From Cladobotryum mycophilum (taxonomy: Eukaryota; Ascomycota; Sordariomycetes; Hypocreales; Hypocreaceae): 64,000 nucleotides of DNA. The position numbers and the translations under genes were made by a program. The notes under the pieces were generated by a model, which saw only the letters and a list, made by a program, of their open reading frames with translations, did no database searches and was not told where the DNA came from. Location of the stretch: contig JAVFKD010000004.1 of the NCBI GenBank assembly GCA_036429605.1, positions 1,674,001-1,738,000 on the forward strand. The letters run 5' to 3'. Positions 44,263-56,004 of the stretch are shown one piece after another; within the stretch, counting starts at the first letter, position 1, and each line of letters begins with the position of its first letter.

Positions 44263-47200
44263 TTATGATTAATGAAAGGATTGTTTGATTCCATGTATGA
44301 ATATGAAGATTGCTATTCTTTAGTTTTGGTGGCTTAGTATTTCGCTTCAAGTAGGATCTAGACAACTGGGCAGATTGAGTTTGTGTTGGTGATGGCTCTG
44401 GGAGAGTATCGACATGCGCCAATGCGAGAAATGAAAATCCAAAGAAAATTGATCTCAACAAGCCTTAGCTAATGCCCAGTTGCTGGTCACATCATTCCGT
44501 TGATATCACATTGATCTACCTAACAAGATCTTGGCTCGGAGACTCCAAGCACTCGCTACGTTGCTCTCGATGCTCTACGTCTCAAAGTTGACCCCACGTG
44601 GTTCTGCGCAGCGTAACATTCAACGATCGCGACGGATCAAGGGTCGCATTGCGACAGAGCGGGCCTCACTTCCCATCCAAGCATAGATGGCCGGGCGGCG
44701 GGAGGGGGAGGGGAGGGGGTCTTGTCTTCCGCGGTTTATCGGTGCACGTTCCGAAAAAGAAAAAAAAAGGGCTTTCCAAGACGCTCGACCCCAGAACAAA
44801 GGGAAAACAAAGAAAAACATTGGTTCCAAAAAAAAAATGCGACAAATGGAAGAACAAGCAGGCGAGGCCAAGAAACGACTACGGCAACCGTCGTATCATT
44901 GATGAGACACCCCCGGCTCGCCGCTTGTCAAAGATTCCATGCCATGGCCATGAATGGGAACTTTTTTCCCCGGGAATGATACAGAAATTGGGGTTTCTGA
45001 CGATATGGGTAGGACTTTTTGCCTCTTGGCTAACCGCTGGGAGTGTGTATGCATGTTGGTTCGCATGTATGTATGTATGTATGTGCATACATGATAGAGT
45101 GATGGGTGTCAAGTAATCAAAAGAACCAAACCAACAAAAGGAGCAAATTCAGCTCGATGAAAGACAAAGACATTGGTTGAGTAGGAATAAATGGAATGCG
45201 TCGATAGTGTTTGCTTGGCAGTTCTTTGATGCTGTGGGTCAACTCCATGATGAATAGATGGTGTGATGTCGAGTCTCGACTCGCACACTCTCTCTCTTGA
45301 ATCCATGAGGGACATTAAAGATGAAAAGATAATGATAAAGGGGGAAAAAAAGGGTCACGAGGCAAATATGCTTCAAACAATATAGCACTGATAGTGATTA
45401 CAGGGTATGATCCAACCGTCAGCTTGGGTCTCGCCATCTTGGCACATTCTATTCCCATCGCGAGCTTCCTATTTGGGAAACATCCATGAGGATGTATGTA
45501 TTGATTTCTTGGCTTTCCTTGGTGTTTTTTTTGTTTAGTTTGTTTGGTTTGTTTGTTCTTCGCTTTTTGCTCTTTCACACATACAGGGTAGGTAGTACAA
45601 TCCCATAGATTACAAAAGTTCCGGTTTCGTGAGAGGGATGGTGTGGTGAGTGGTTGATAGCAAGGCACGTCGTAAGACTCCCTCCCCCTCTTCCAAAAAG
45701 CCACTCATGATGATGGCTAGTAGATAATGCCCGATTGGGGTTGGTCCTCCGCAAAGACATCCCATACAATCACATCGTGTGGGGGATAAAAAGTCTGGGC
45801 GTGGGCGGCGCGGGGGCGAAAAAAACAAACACGAAAAAAAGAAGGTTGTGGCTTCGGGAAAACCATCTCGTGTGGCTTGAGGAGGAAGAAGTGCCAAGAG
45901 TAAGGATCTTTTGATGGCTGAACAAGTTTGTTTTTGGTATGTTTGTATGCATTAATTATTATTGGCTTGCTCTGATTTGATTTGATGCACGAGGGGGTGG
46001 CCCATCATAGTCTAGGGTACGGTTTGACATTGTGATGATGACGAGCATCTGAGAATGTATTACGTCTACAACAGCTAAATGTACCAAGCCCCCAAAAAAA
46101 ACATGATGGGTTATGGCCGGCGCTGGCTTTTGATAGAGGGAGATGCACGGGACTTTGATCTGCATGGCTGTATCATCTAAACTTGTGCCTTGCCTCAACA
46201 AGCAACAAGTTAGTAGATAGAAACCAACTGAAGCTAGAAAATCGGACCTCCCCTCCCTGCCTTGCTTTAGCATCCCACCAACCACCACCACCCCTCAAGA
46301 TAAGCTTAATGGTGATCCTTGCAAGCCCAGTCCAAGTGTCAAAGAGGTAACTGATTAGCTCTGTAAGTGCGCCACTTGTTGTTTTAAATGGTCATGCCCC
46401 TGAATTGACAACCTCTATGATGGGTGATGGTGATAGTGGTGATGGTGATGATGATGATTTGAGTTAAGCATATTTTGTAGCTTTTTGGTGTTTTTGATGT
46501 GTGGGTGTTGGTGTTGGTGTTGGTATTGGTATTGGTATTGGTCTTGGTGTTGGTACTCCGTACATGCGGTGTGTGGAATGTACAAGTACTGAGTATGTAC
46601 GTACAGCAAAGGATCCCACGTGACAACTGATATTGATGTTGCCTTCCGCCCCCTTGCTTCATGTCCTGGGCACGCCAAGATACAGATGCTTGCTTCGACC
46701 TCTACAAACCTCCAGCCTCCCCCCTCCATTCCTCCCTCCCTCTCCTCCCCCCACGCACCAAGTTCTGGGGCTGGACTGTCATACTTGTCATACCCGTCAT
46801 GCTACCTCAACCAAGTCAAGTCGCGCGCCTCTTAACAAAAGGACCCTCCCAATATGCGCGCGCAACATATGCGGTGTTAGGGTTGCAACCTCCCCCATTA
46901 TCTCGTCATGGTGTTGCACTCTGTCGTCGTCGCCCATAGCCCATCGCTCATCGCATTTGCCCATCATACTCATCCCCTTCATCCCTTCGTTCGGCTAATA
47001 ATCTCAGCAAGGGCCTGGCGCATTACACCGTTTGTTTGTCTTGCCTGCCTGCTTGCTTGTTTGGTTGGCTGGTTGGTTACTTGGCCAAGGCCCGGTCCAT
47101 TCGCCATGTCTTGGATTGTCTTGGATACCGTCCCTTCTAGACACCCCAGGTCCAGACCTTGGCCAAAGAGCGGGTTCAACAACACCGATCTTGAGTCGCA

Positions 47201-48432
47201 CACATGCTTCTCTCTCCCCCTCCCCGCTTTCATATGCTTTTTTATTTTTATTTTTATTCGTGGTCCCTGCAAAAGTTCCCTCTTGGCAACGACTCGTGGG
47301 TGTGGTGGTGTTGTTTGCTTCCAACAGGAGAACCAACAGAACCGGTCACGAATCGTCATGACAAAAAAAGGTCATGTTTTTAATTAGTTCTTCAGAAATG
47401 GGGAGCGTTTTGACTCGCACCCAGTAGTGTTGGTCTCCCTCTCCCTCCCTTCCTCTCTTTCTCTCAGGGTCAATGTTTATATTTGGTGGCTGATAAGCTC
47501 GCCCGCTATGTGCCGTGTAAATGCCTGCGGGCGTGGAAAGTTCCACCGTTCGGCCATGATAATACCATCCCATCAATGCATTGCGCTCTCGCGAATTTCC
47601 TGTTACATCCATCTCTTGTCCTCGGCAAGCCACGTCCAGTGGATGTCTCATGCCTGCAGCTTATTTCCAAATATGTGCCCGGGGAGGGGGTGTGCAACCC
47701 ATGTGCAGTCCTAGGATGAGTCTCGTTATCATCAAATTTTATTATTCCCCATGGGTTCATAAGTCGTCCATAATGCTGTGACGGTGCGATTGGTTACAAT
47801 TGCAACCTTGCTATTAAAATAGAAAGCAATCTAGTTGACTTGCAACAGATCTCACCGAGGTGTCTCTGGCTCATCTACACATTGGGTGTCTTTCCGCCTC
47901 CTTCTGCCATGTCTTGCATCCTCGGTGGAAACATTGGTTGTAACGCCATCTATACAACATGGGTATTTAGCAGATGCGATACAGATACTGACAAGCAGGG
48001 ATCCGCACCCGACAATATAGTGTAGCCCCCTCCTCCCTCTCCTCTTTTGTAAACCCATGTCTCCACCGTATCACTTGGCAGCAGGGTGTTCTCCGCAAAC
48101 AAGCGCCTTCAAGTTATAACGCTTGGGGAAGCTGGCTGATGACGGGTCCCCGGTGGCGTTCAAGCTTCTGCCGCATAAGGAACATGATTTGGACTTCCCT
48201 CACATACTCCCGCATCAGCATCCGGGTGACTTTCTTTTTCCCCCAACTCGCCTTGTCCTAGCTGTTCCTTGGCATTTCCATTTCACCGTGATGAGCTGAC
48301 GGGATAATTGACTACCCATTGGACGCAGTATATGAGTCTGTCGTGCCCATATATACCCGAGTCCTGTCTTAGACACCCCGGAGGTCCATCGTTTCTCAGT
48401 AGTCCAAACTTTGAGAGGCCATCGACATCATC
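44263..48432. other. 4.2-kb gene-free, low-complexity region
   Basis: No frame with consistent coding character. Contains a (GTAT)n stretch at about 45065, poly-A/poly-T runs, the GGTGTT/GGTATT tandem at 46500, a CT-rich stretch near 46725, and TACTCCGTAC at 46554. The last few hundred bases are the promoter and leader of the transporter gene. A long non-coding RNA or a long 5' UTR is possible but not shown. Confidence 0.45.
46502..46553 (+). repeat. Hexanucleotide tandem GGTGTT / GGTATT
   Basis: About eight units in a row, switching from GTGTTG to GTATTG and back, followed at once by TACTCCGTAC. Confidence 0.7.
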
Positions 48433-51400
48433 ATGGAAAAGACTGCGTCTGCAGACACCAACACCAAAACTGGTGGTCGTGATGGAGGTATCTTGGGGGA
48501 TACCAAGGAGGACTTTGAGTCCCGGGTGGTTGAAGTAAGTTGCCATTGAGAATATGCTAGACACGCCAGTATATTTTCATGTGTTGAATGAGCATCATTA
48601 ACCGTGGCAATAGGAGCTTGGAGAGGGTGCTGTTCGTACTCTTGAAGGGTATGTTGAGCTACTCCAGTCATCGTGAATAACCCATCTAACTCTTCTCAGA
48701 CACCTCAATGCTACCGAAGATGATATCCTTGAAGCCAAGGAGCTCGCTGCAACGATGAGTTTAGACGCTGTTCGCAAGGTACGGTGTTCTTCAAGACCCA
48801 ATACTTCACATCTACTGACATTTCCATCTAGATGATGTCCAATGTGCTGGCAATTCACGATGGCGATCCAAACTTCCCATTTGTAACACTGCAAAACATC
48901 AAGGAGTTCCTTGGTACGTCTCCGCCTCTGTCAGACTTATGCTTCTATACTCACGCAATCAAGGCAATGCGGACATCATGGAACATCCTGAGAAGCACGA
49001 GGCTTTGGTCGAGGAGATGAAGCTGGAAGCAGCACTCATCACCAACAATAGTCCATACGCCGAGGTTCGTGCTGTCGTTGACAACAAGGACGATCCAGAA
49101 ACACCCGTATCCACCATCCGAGCCTGGACCATTGGCATCTTCTTCTCCGTCTTCCTCGCCTTTGTCAACCAGCTCTTTAGTATCCGACAGCCTTCGATTC
49201 GATTCGACACAAACGTCGCCCAATTGCTGGCCTTCCCCCTCGGCAAGGCATGGGAGCGATGGATGCCACGGTACGAGATTACCGTTCCCTTTACAGGCCA
49301 CCGAATCAACCTCAATCCCGGACGCTTCAACAAGAAGGAGCATATGCTCATCGCCATCATGGCCAATACCTCGAGGAGTTTGCCCTACACCAATTACATC
49401 ATCTGGACGCAGGTCTTGCCTCAGTACTTTGACCAGAGCTACGCGCGCAACTTTGGATACATGTTCCTCAATGCCTTTTCGACCAACTTTATCGGTTACG
49501 GCCTCGCCGGTTTGACCAGAAAGTTCCTTGTCTATCCATCGTACTGCGTGTGGCCTTCCTCGCTCGTCACCATCGCCCTCAACACCGCACTGCATAACGA
49601 GGAGAATCATTCCGTGCTTGGTCCGTTTAAGAAGGTTTGGTCCATCTCGAGGTATAGGTTCTTCTTGGTCACGTTCTCCGCAATGTTTGTTTACTTCTGG
49701 TTCCCCAACTACATCTTTAGTGTCTTGTCCTACTTTGCTTGGATGACTTGGATCTCACCCGGCAATCGCGAACTCAACATCTTGACGGGCATGCAAAATG
49801 GCTTGGGTGTAAGTGATATCTCATTCATATAAACTAAGGCTTGGATTAACATGGTCATTTTTAGCTCTTCAACCCCTTGCCTACGTTTGACTGGAACGTC
49901 GTCTGCTTTTCCTTTGACCCCTTGGTACGTTTTGGCGATGCCTGGCTGATTACTACTATGTGTATGATTTTAATCTGAGTGAATAGATGGTACCCTCATT
50001 CTCTACCTTCAACTCCGCTGGAGGCATGTTCATCACTGGCCTATTTATCCTCGGCGTCTGGTACACCAACACCTGGAACACCGGCTACCTCCCCATCAAC
50101 ACCAACCTCATCTACGACCACTTCGGTAAGCGCTACAACGTCTCCCGCACCATCGACGACCGCGGCATGTTTGATCTGGAAAAGTACTCTGCCTACTCGG
50201 CGCCTTACATGGGCGCTGCGAACGCGCTCCTGTACGGCTTCTTCTTTGCCATTTACTCTGCCATCATTACGCATGTGTTCCTATACCATCGATACGAGAT
50301 TGTCATGGGTTTCAAGAATCTGTTTAATGGGTTCAAGTGGAAGAAGAAGAAGAACGATCAGGCGCAGGAAAATGAGGGTGAATACAAGGATGTTCACAAC
50401 CGCCTCATGGCTGCTTACCCAGAAGGTACGTTTTATTTATCAGTCAACTCTTCCCATTGTAAGGCCATTTTTATCTAACGAGGCATTAGTGTCCGAGTGG
50501 TGGTACTTTGGTGTTCTTGTCATCTCCGTCGTCTTCGGTGTCATTGGCATCGCGGTCTGGCCCACATACACTTCACCCGCTGTCGTCCTGTACGGTATCT
50601 GGCTGTGCCTGATGTTCGTCGTTCCGGTTGGCATAGTGGCTGCCATGACGGGCATTGAGGTTACGCTCAACGTTCTTGCTGAATTCATTGGCGGTATGAT
50701 TGTTGAGGGAAATGCTTTGGCCATGAACTTTTTCAAGTCTTATGGGTGAGTACAAGGCCAGTCCAGTCAGGGGGTTTCTCGAAATCATGGTACTAACGGA
50801 GTCAAAAGATATGTCACTTGCGCTCATGCGATTTCCTTTGCAACTGACTTGAAGATTGCGCACTACGTCAAGGTAGATGGATCCCCTTACCTTGAACATG
50901 GTCCATGGCATGGGTGTGGTGTGCTAACTAGTAAATAGATCCCCCCTCGCGTTACTTTTGCTGGCCAGATGCTTGCCACGTTCATCTCCACGCTCATCTG
51001 CACGGGTGTGATGAAGTTTCAGGTACATCATATCTCATCACTCTCCAAAAAACTCAATCAAATCCACATACTAACAACCAATGTACAGATGGAAATCAAG
51101 GACATCTGCACCGACCACGCCCCCATGCGCTTCTTCTGCCCCGGCAACAACACCTTCTTCACCGCGTCCGTCCTCTGGGGCACCATCGGCCCCATCAAGG
51201 TCTTTGGCAAGGACGGCCAGTACGGCTGGCTGCTCATGGGCTTCCCGCTCGGCATCCTCATCGTGCTCCTCTTCTGGGGGCTCAAGAAGTGGTTCCCCAA
51301 CAGCAGGGGCCTGCGACAGATTCACGTTGTCGCCGCTCTTGCTGGTGCTCTGCAGTGGGCGCCGTACAGTAAGACATCCTTTTTCTCTCTCCTTCTTTTT

Positions 51401-51547
51401 AATAGACGATCCGTTTCTAAACGTGTGATAGGCTTCTCGTATGCTTGGCCCGGTGTCCCTGTAGCTTGGTTCTCATGGATCTTTATCCGCAACCGCTACC
51501 TCGCTTTCTGGTCAAAGGTAAAAACTACCTTCTTTCTCTTTCACATC

Positions 51548-51578
<31 letters not shown>

Positions 51579-51815
51579 AAAGCTAACACATTTCCACAGT
51601 ACAACTTCGTCCTCTCCGCCTCCCTCTCCGCCGGCATCGCCATCTCCGCCATCGTCATGCTCTTCTCCGTCCAGTGGGCCCGCGTGGAGATCGAGTGGTG
51701 GGGCAACACCCAGCCCTTCGAGGGCTGCGAGGGCACCGCCTGCGTCCTCAAGACCCTCGCCAATGGGGAGCGCTTCTACCCCTGGTGGGACGGCGGCAAG
51801 ATTCCTGCGCCTTGA
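48433..51815 (+). CDS. Oligopeptide transporter, OPT family
   Basis: Proton-coupled uptake of small peptides at the plasma membrane (family). Thirteen exons: 48433-48534, 48614-48648, 48700-48778, 48832-48913, 48964-49808, 49865-49924, 49987-50425, 50490-50745, 50809-50872, 50939-51022, 51089-51368, 51432-51517 and 51600-51815, giving 875 aa with consistent phases. The cytosolic N-terminus has SPYAEVRAVVDNKDDPETPV, followed by about 14-16 hydrophobic segments. Family signatures are FVNQLFSIRQPSI, the NPGRFNKKEH motif and the GMIVEGNALAMNFFKSYG region. The early exons are unusually short (35-102 nt). The last intron carries a C22A13 run. Length matches ISP4/OPT-type transporters. Substrate (peptides, glutathione or siderophore) cannot be told. 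Confidence 0.92.
51547..51581 (+). repeat. C22A13 homopolymer pair within intron 12 of the OPT gene
   Basis: Twenty-two C followed by thirteen A between donor 51518 and acceptor 51599. The lengths are unreliable in any assembly. It does not affect the reading frame. Confidence 0.85.
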
Positions 51816-52290
51816 GACGCGCCTTTTGTCTGGTTTGGAAAACCTTGGGCATGAGGCCTGTTTTGAGTGACGTTGTGGATTTCATCTCGTTTTTTTCTCT
51901 CTTTCTTCCTCTTTTGAAAGGGGGTAGTTTGTTTTTGGGGAGCAAATTGGATGCAAAGGGGTTGTTATCTACTAGGTAGACTACTTAGTATGGGAGGCAC
52001 ATTCGTTTTGCAGTTTTGCAAATTTCAAAGGTAGTTTTAGTCATGATACCGGGCGTTCTCGCAATCAATATCTAATTGTTTGAAAATCATTTTGAAATCT
52101 CAAGCTCGCAAAATGCCTTGAACTCGTATTGTACAGTCAAGACGCCCCTTGTCTACAAGAGACGTAAACACCTAAACTCCCCCACCCAGAAAAAAATCTC
52201 AAATAGACTTCCGATACCACACAAGCCACCCCGTACATTTTCCAAGCCTCCAACACCCCATATTGACCTTTCTATCCCCAAAAACTCCAT
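51816..52290. other. Convergent 3' regions of OPT and TMEM135-like genes
   Basis: Both neighbouring genes end here. No coding sequence. Confidence 0.6.
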
Positions 52291-54162
52291 TTACTCGTCC
52301 TTTTCCTTGCCCTCCGCGTCCTCATCCTCTGCCTCATCCTCAACAGCCCAGTCCCTCCATCCCTCGCCTCTTACCCAGCTCATACCCTTCCGCCACTGTC
52401 CTTCGCGGATCGCCCTGGCATCGCGTTCATAGACAACGCCCGTAACCATGAGTGCCAAGACAAACACCCAGACGTCTCCGCCCTTCATAGCCTTCCACCA
52501 GCGGCGCTTAACGCCCACCTTCCACAAGCTGTCGACACTGACACGTGCGCTATAAAGGAACACACTACGACCGTGGCGCCGTTCAACCCATGCCCATAGG
52601 CCGGCAAAGAAACCGCCGAGGAAAAAGCGCTGAGTGGCGAGGACATGACGAGGGAGGTAGGACTGGAAGAAGCAAATGGAAGCCCAAGCGGTCGAGATAG
52701 CACCAGTACCAAAGGTAGTCATGCGAAGGGCACTAGTAATGAGATTTCGAATGGTTGAGACAGGGAAGTTATACAGTCGGCGGAAGTTGGGGAGAACACT
52801 TGTGGCCGAGAGGAAGATGAGGAAGAGACGGGCCATGGGCGGGAAAGAGTTTAGCCAAAAAGTAAGGTAGGTTCGGAGGCAGGATGGGTCGGAAGGGTGA
52901 AGAGTTGCGCAGGAGAGTGAGTTGATAAGTGGATGGGCTGTCGATGTGAGAGGCGAGACGCTGGCTAGAGTTGGAGGGAGAACCTCTTTATTTGGGAAGA
53001 GGGTAGGAGAGATGAATGCACTGCAGTCGAAAGTTAGCAAGTTAATAATGATTGTCAGGGGAAGGCATTAAACATACGGCCAGTTTAGCTTCGCCATCTC
53101 AGCTAGGTTGTTGACAATCTGATGCCTATTAGGCCACTTCAGATTCAAAGGATAGTCAGCTGGTCGTGGGTGCAGATACGCAGACGAGCTCTTGAAGATC
53201 CAGTCTGTAAAATTCTATAGCAGACCGTTAGCAACTGGCGTAGTATTGTATGTGCTGTAAATAAACATACCGAAGGGATGCACTCCTGGTCGAAAACAGC
53301 AGCATGTAGCAGCTGCCCAAAAGCAAAGGGCTGAAGCATCCAACTTCCAAACCACCATGGCCTCTCGCGCTTCCTTCCGTTTTTGAAGCCCCAAACTAAA
53401 CCGTCCATCTCGCAAACGTTCCAACCGAATTCGAGTGCACGGAACATGGCGTAGATGGCAATGCTAACACGCATCTGCTGTGCAGGATAGACGCCCAAAG
53501 CCAAACCTGCAAGCGAGGCACCGATGGCGGGGGCGTACGGCGATGTCAGTGTCGCCGCAGTGCGTGGGTTGCGCCGGCGGAAGGGCTCGGCCTGCGGATC
53601 TAAGAGATGTGCGCGCAATCGTGTGAGGAAGCGGAATAGTATGCGATAAAGGAAAAGAATGCTGGAAAGAGAAAGCGATAGTCTCAGATTCGGAGACTTA
53701 TAAAACGGCTGCTTCTGTCCATTGCCAGAGCTGTCCTCGCACATTAGTATCGTCCAGCCTCTTCGGATCATGGCAGTGAAACCAAGTCTCGGGTCACAGG
53801 TAAGCTTACTCTTGATTCCGTAGCTTCTTCATAGCAACGTCCCATCCCTTCATTCCAAGCCAGGTCGCCGCAAAAACGCGCAGGGCATGACGCACAGCTT
53901 TGGCGTTGTAGTCATCGCCTCCCTTCCTTGTGGGCTGCAGAGCCTTTTCGATAGTGCTAGGGCTGGGCGCCGCGCGACGCAGGACTCGTGATCGTGATAG
54001 AATGTACTTGTGCAGAGACGCATACTCGCGTGCCGAAATGGTGTATCGTAGAGCGTTTCGGAGGACTGGGTCGGGTCCCGCGGGGGAGGAAGAGGTCGCG
54101 CCTTTGGTGGTGGGGGACCGTTGCCCGCCATCTCGTTGTGACGGTCGATCCGGAGACGCCAT
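52291..54162 (-). CDS. TMEM135-like integral membrane protein
   Basis: Exons 53810-54162, 53271-53730, 53078-53214 and 52291-53020 sum to 560 codons (559 aa). A polar N-terminal part (SPDRPSQRDGGQRSPT) is followed by SAREYASLHKYILSR and several hydrophobic segments, including LSLSLSSILFLYRILFRFL, ASLAGLALGVYP and VFVLALMVTGVVY. The block SIAIYAMFRALEFGWNV and the region around HPSDPSCLRTYLTFWLNSF agree with fungal TMEM135-type (PMP52-like) proteins linked to mitochondria, peroxisomes and fat storage. The tail is acidic. The exon 2 acceptor was chosen at 53731 because only that phase restores the frame across the junction. Confidence 0.75.
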
Positions 54163-56004
54163 TGTGAAAGGTATCAATTGCAATATATCAGTTGTTTGGA
54201 CGTCTTCTATGTGATGTCGCGGTGGGGGGCTGCCCTCAAGAGCGAGGTTGTCGCAGCCAGCCGGTCCACCTTCAAGAGCAGCATCCGCAAATGCGCGGTG
54301 ATGGGAAATTGATTGATTGTGGTGACGTTTGCCAATTCTCGCACCAGAAAATGGAACCCAAGATCGAGAAGCGAGAAGCGAGAGTAGAAGAAGGAAAAAC
54401 GAGGCAGGGGTTGAGAAAAAGAAAAGAGCAGCCAAGGGAATGGATGGTCAGGATAGAATTCGATTTCAATGAAATGGAAGCTGGGGAAGAAAAGACGGGG
54501 GAGATGAATCAGAGGGATGATGAAACGAGATGAAAGGTGGATGAGCCAAGAGCTAGTCCACCGAGTCCAAGACTCTTTCCAGTCTTAGAGCAGCCACTTT
54601 CTGACCTCGGCTGAAGGTCCAAACGGGCGTTGGTCTTGCCCTGCAGGGTTTCCCCACTATGTAATCTGATTGGCTCAGCCGGCTCTTTCAGCCCATTATG
54701 GATAAATCTGAACGGAAGAGTGGAGATACTCTGTGCTCCGTCCACAGTGGCCACACAATGAAGAGGGAAAGAGAGAGAGAGAGGCTTGTGACAATGACGG
54801 CACCGTTGCCTTTTTCAGAAGGACCTTGCAACTCAAAACACAGGCATTACACCTACAATTGCCTAGGTCCTTGTATGAGGCTTATTTTGCTCCTTGCATG
54901 TCTACTAGTAGTACTACTAACCTAGTAGCAATGTACCTGATGTAAATTGTGTTTCCCATGTCTAATTTGCAACAAGAAAGACAGATATTTATAGCTGCGA
55001 CAAAATCAACAAAGAAGGAAAATTGATACCTGGCATCGTGGTGTGTTTCTTATACACCTACATATCCCCTATCTAATAGACATGCAAATAGGAAAAGAGA
55101 AAAAAGATTAATTATTACAATACTCCTCAAATACCTTGAGCAAGTGCAATTCCTAGACAAATTCGTTGCTCCAGAAAACGTCTCTGTATCTACCGCTTCC
55201 CTCCACCAACATCAGTAGATGTCGTCTACATCAGAGACTCTCCCTCTGTATACATAGTAGTTATAGCATCTACATATAGAAAGAGATAAGTACATCATCT
55301 CATATTCTCATCACTCCCGACCCTAGTATCGAGTTCCACAAACCAGGAGCTACATAAGCACCTCTCAACTCTCGGCACAAATAAACCCCCCACCATCATC
55401 CCGTTTACTAAACAGACATGCCTCGGTCATTCATCATCAATTAATTCTAGCCTCACATTACTACTACTTCTCATCTTTTAACATCCGTCATGATCCAGCA
55501 TGTCCATCTTCACTTTCCATTCATTCCCTCACACCCTCACATATTCTCATCATACACCAATAGCTCAAAGGGGTCCAATCACTTAATTTCATTCAGACCC
55601 GTCTCTACTTTGGCCCTTGGACATTTATCCCCAACCTCTGTCCAGTGTCAAGAAAATAAATCCCCAAGAGACTTCCAAGCACTGCATCGTGCTTCTACTC
55701 TCCATGGAACTACCCCGTAATACCACCTCGCAATACTCGCAGAGAATTGCACACACAATTACAGCGTGCATAAAGACGCCATCAGATCCCTTTTTTGCCC
55801 CTTATTTTTTGTTGTCCATGAACCAAACGAACCCTTCACTCAAAACGCAACCTTGCCGACAAGTGCAAAACGCAAAAGACCCAAGTGCCAGTCCCTGAAA
55901 ACTGGCTTTTCCATGGAAACAAGGACCGAATCAGAAACTACAACTTTTAAGAGTATGATGCAAAATGAATGGTCGTAATTCGTAAAAGAAAGCCGTAAGC
56001 ATCA
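54163..56004. other. Intergenic, AT-rich
   Basis: Holds the TMEM135-like promoter and the 3' region of the BTB gene. Pyrimidine/AT-rich with small tandem motifs (GAGA near 54770, CTAGTAGTACTACTA near 54903). No gene supported. Confidence 0.5.

Noticed and set aside
44598..45116. 172-aa plus-strand frame after hmgA
   Set aside because: Made of Lys and Gly runs from A- and G-rich stretches; no domain and no conserved block.
46384..46729. Thr/Asn repeat protein on the minus strand
   Set aside because: Entirely produced by the GGTGTT/GGTATT tandem.
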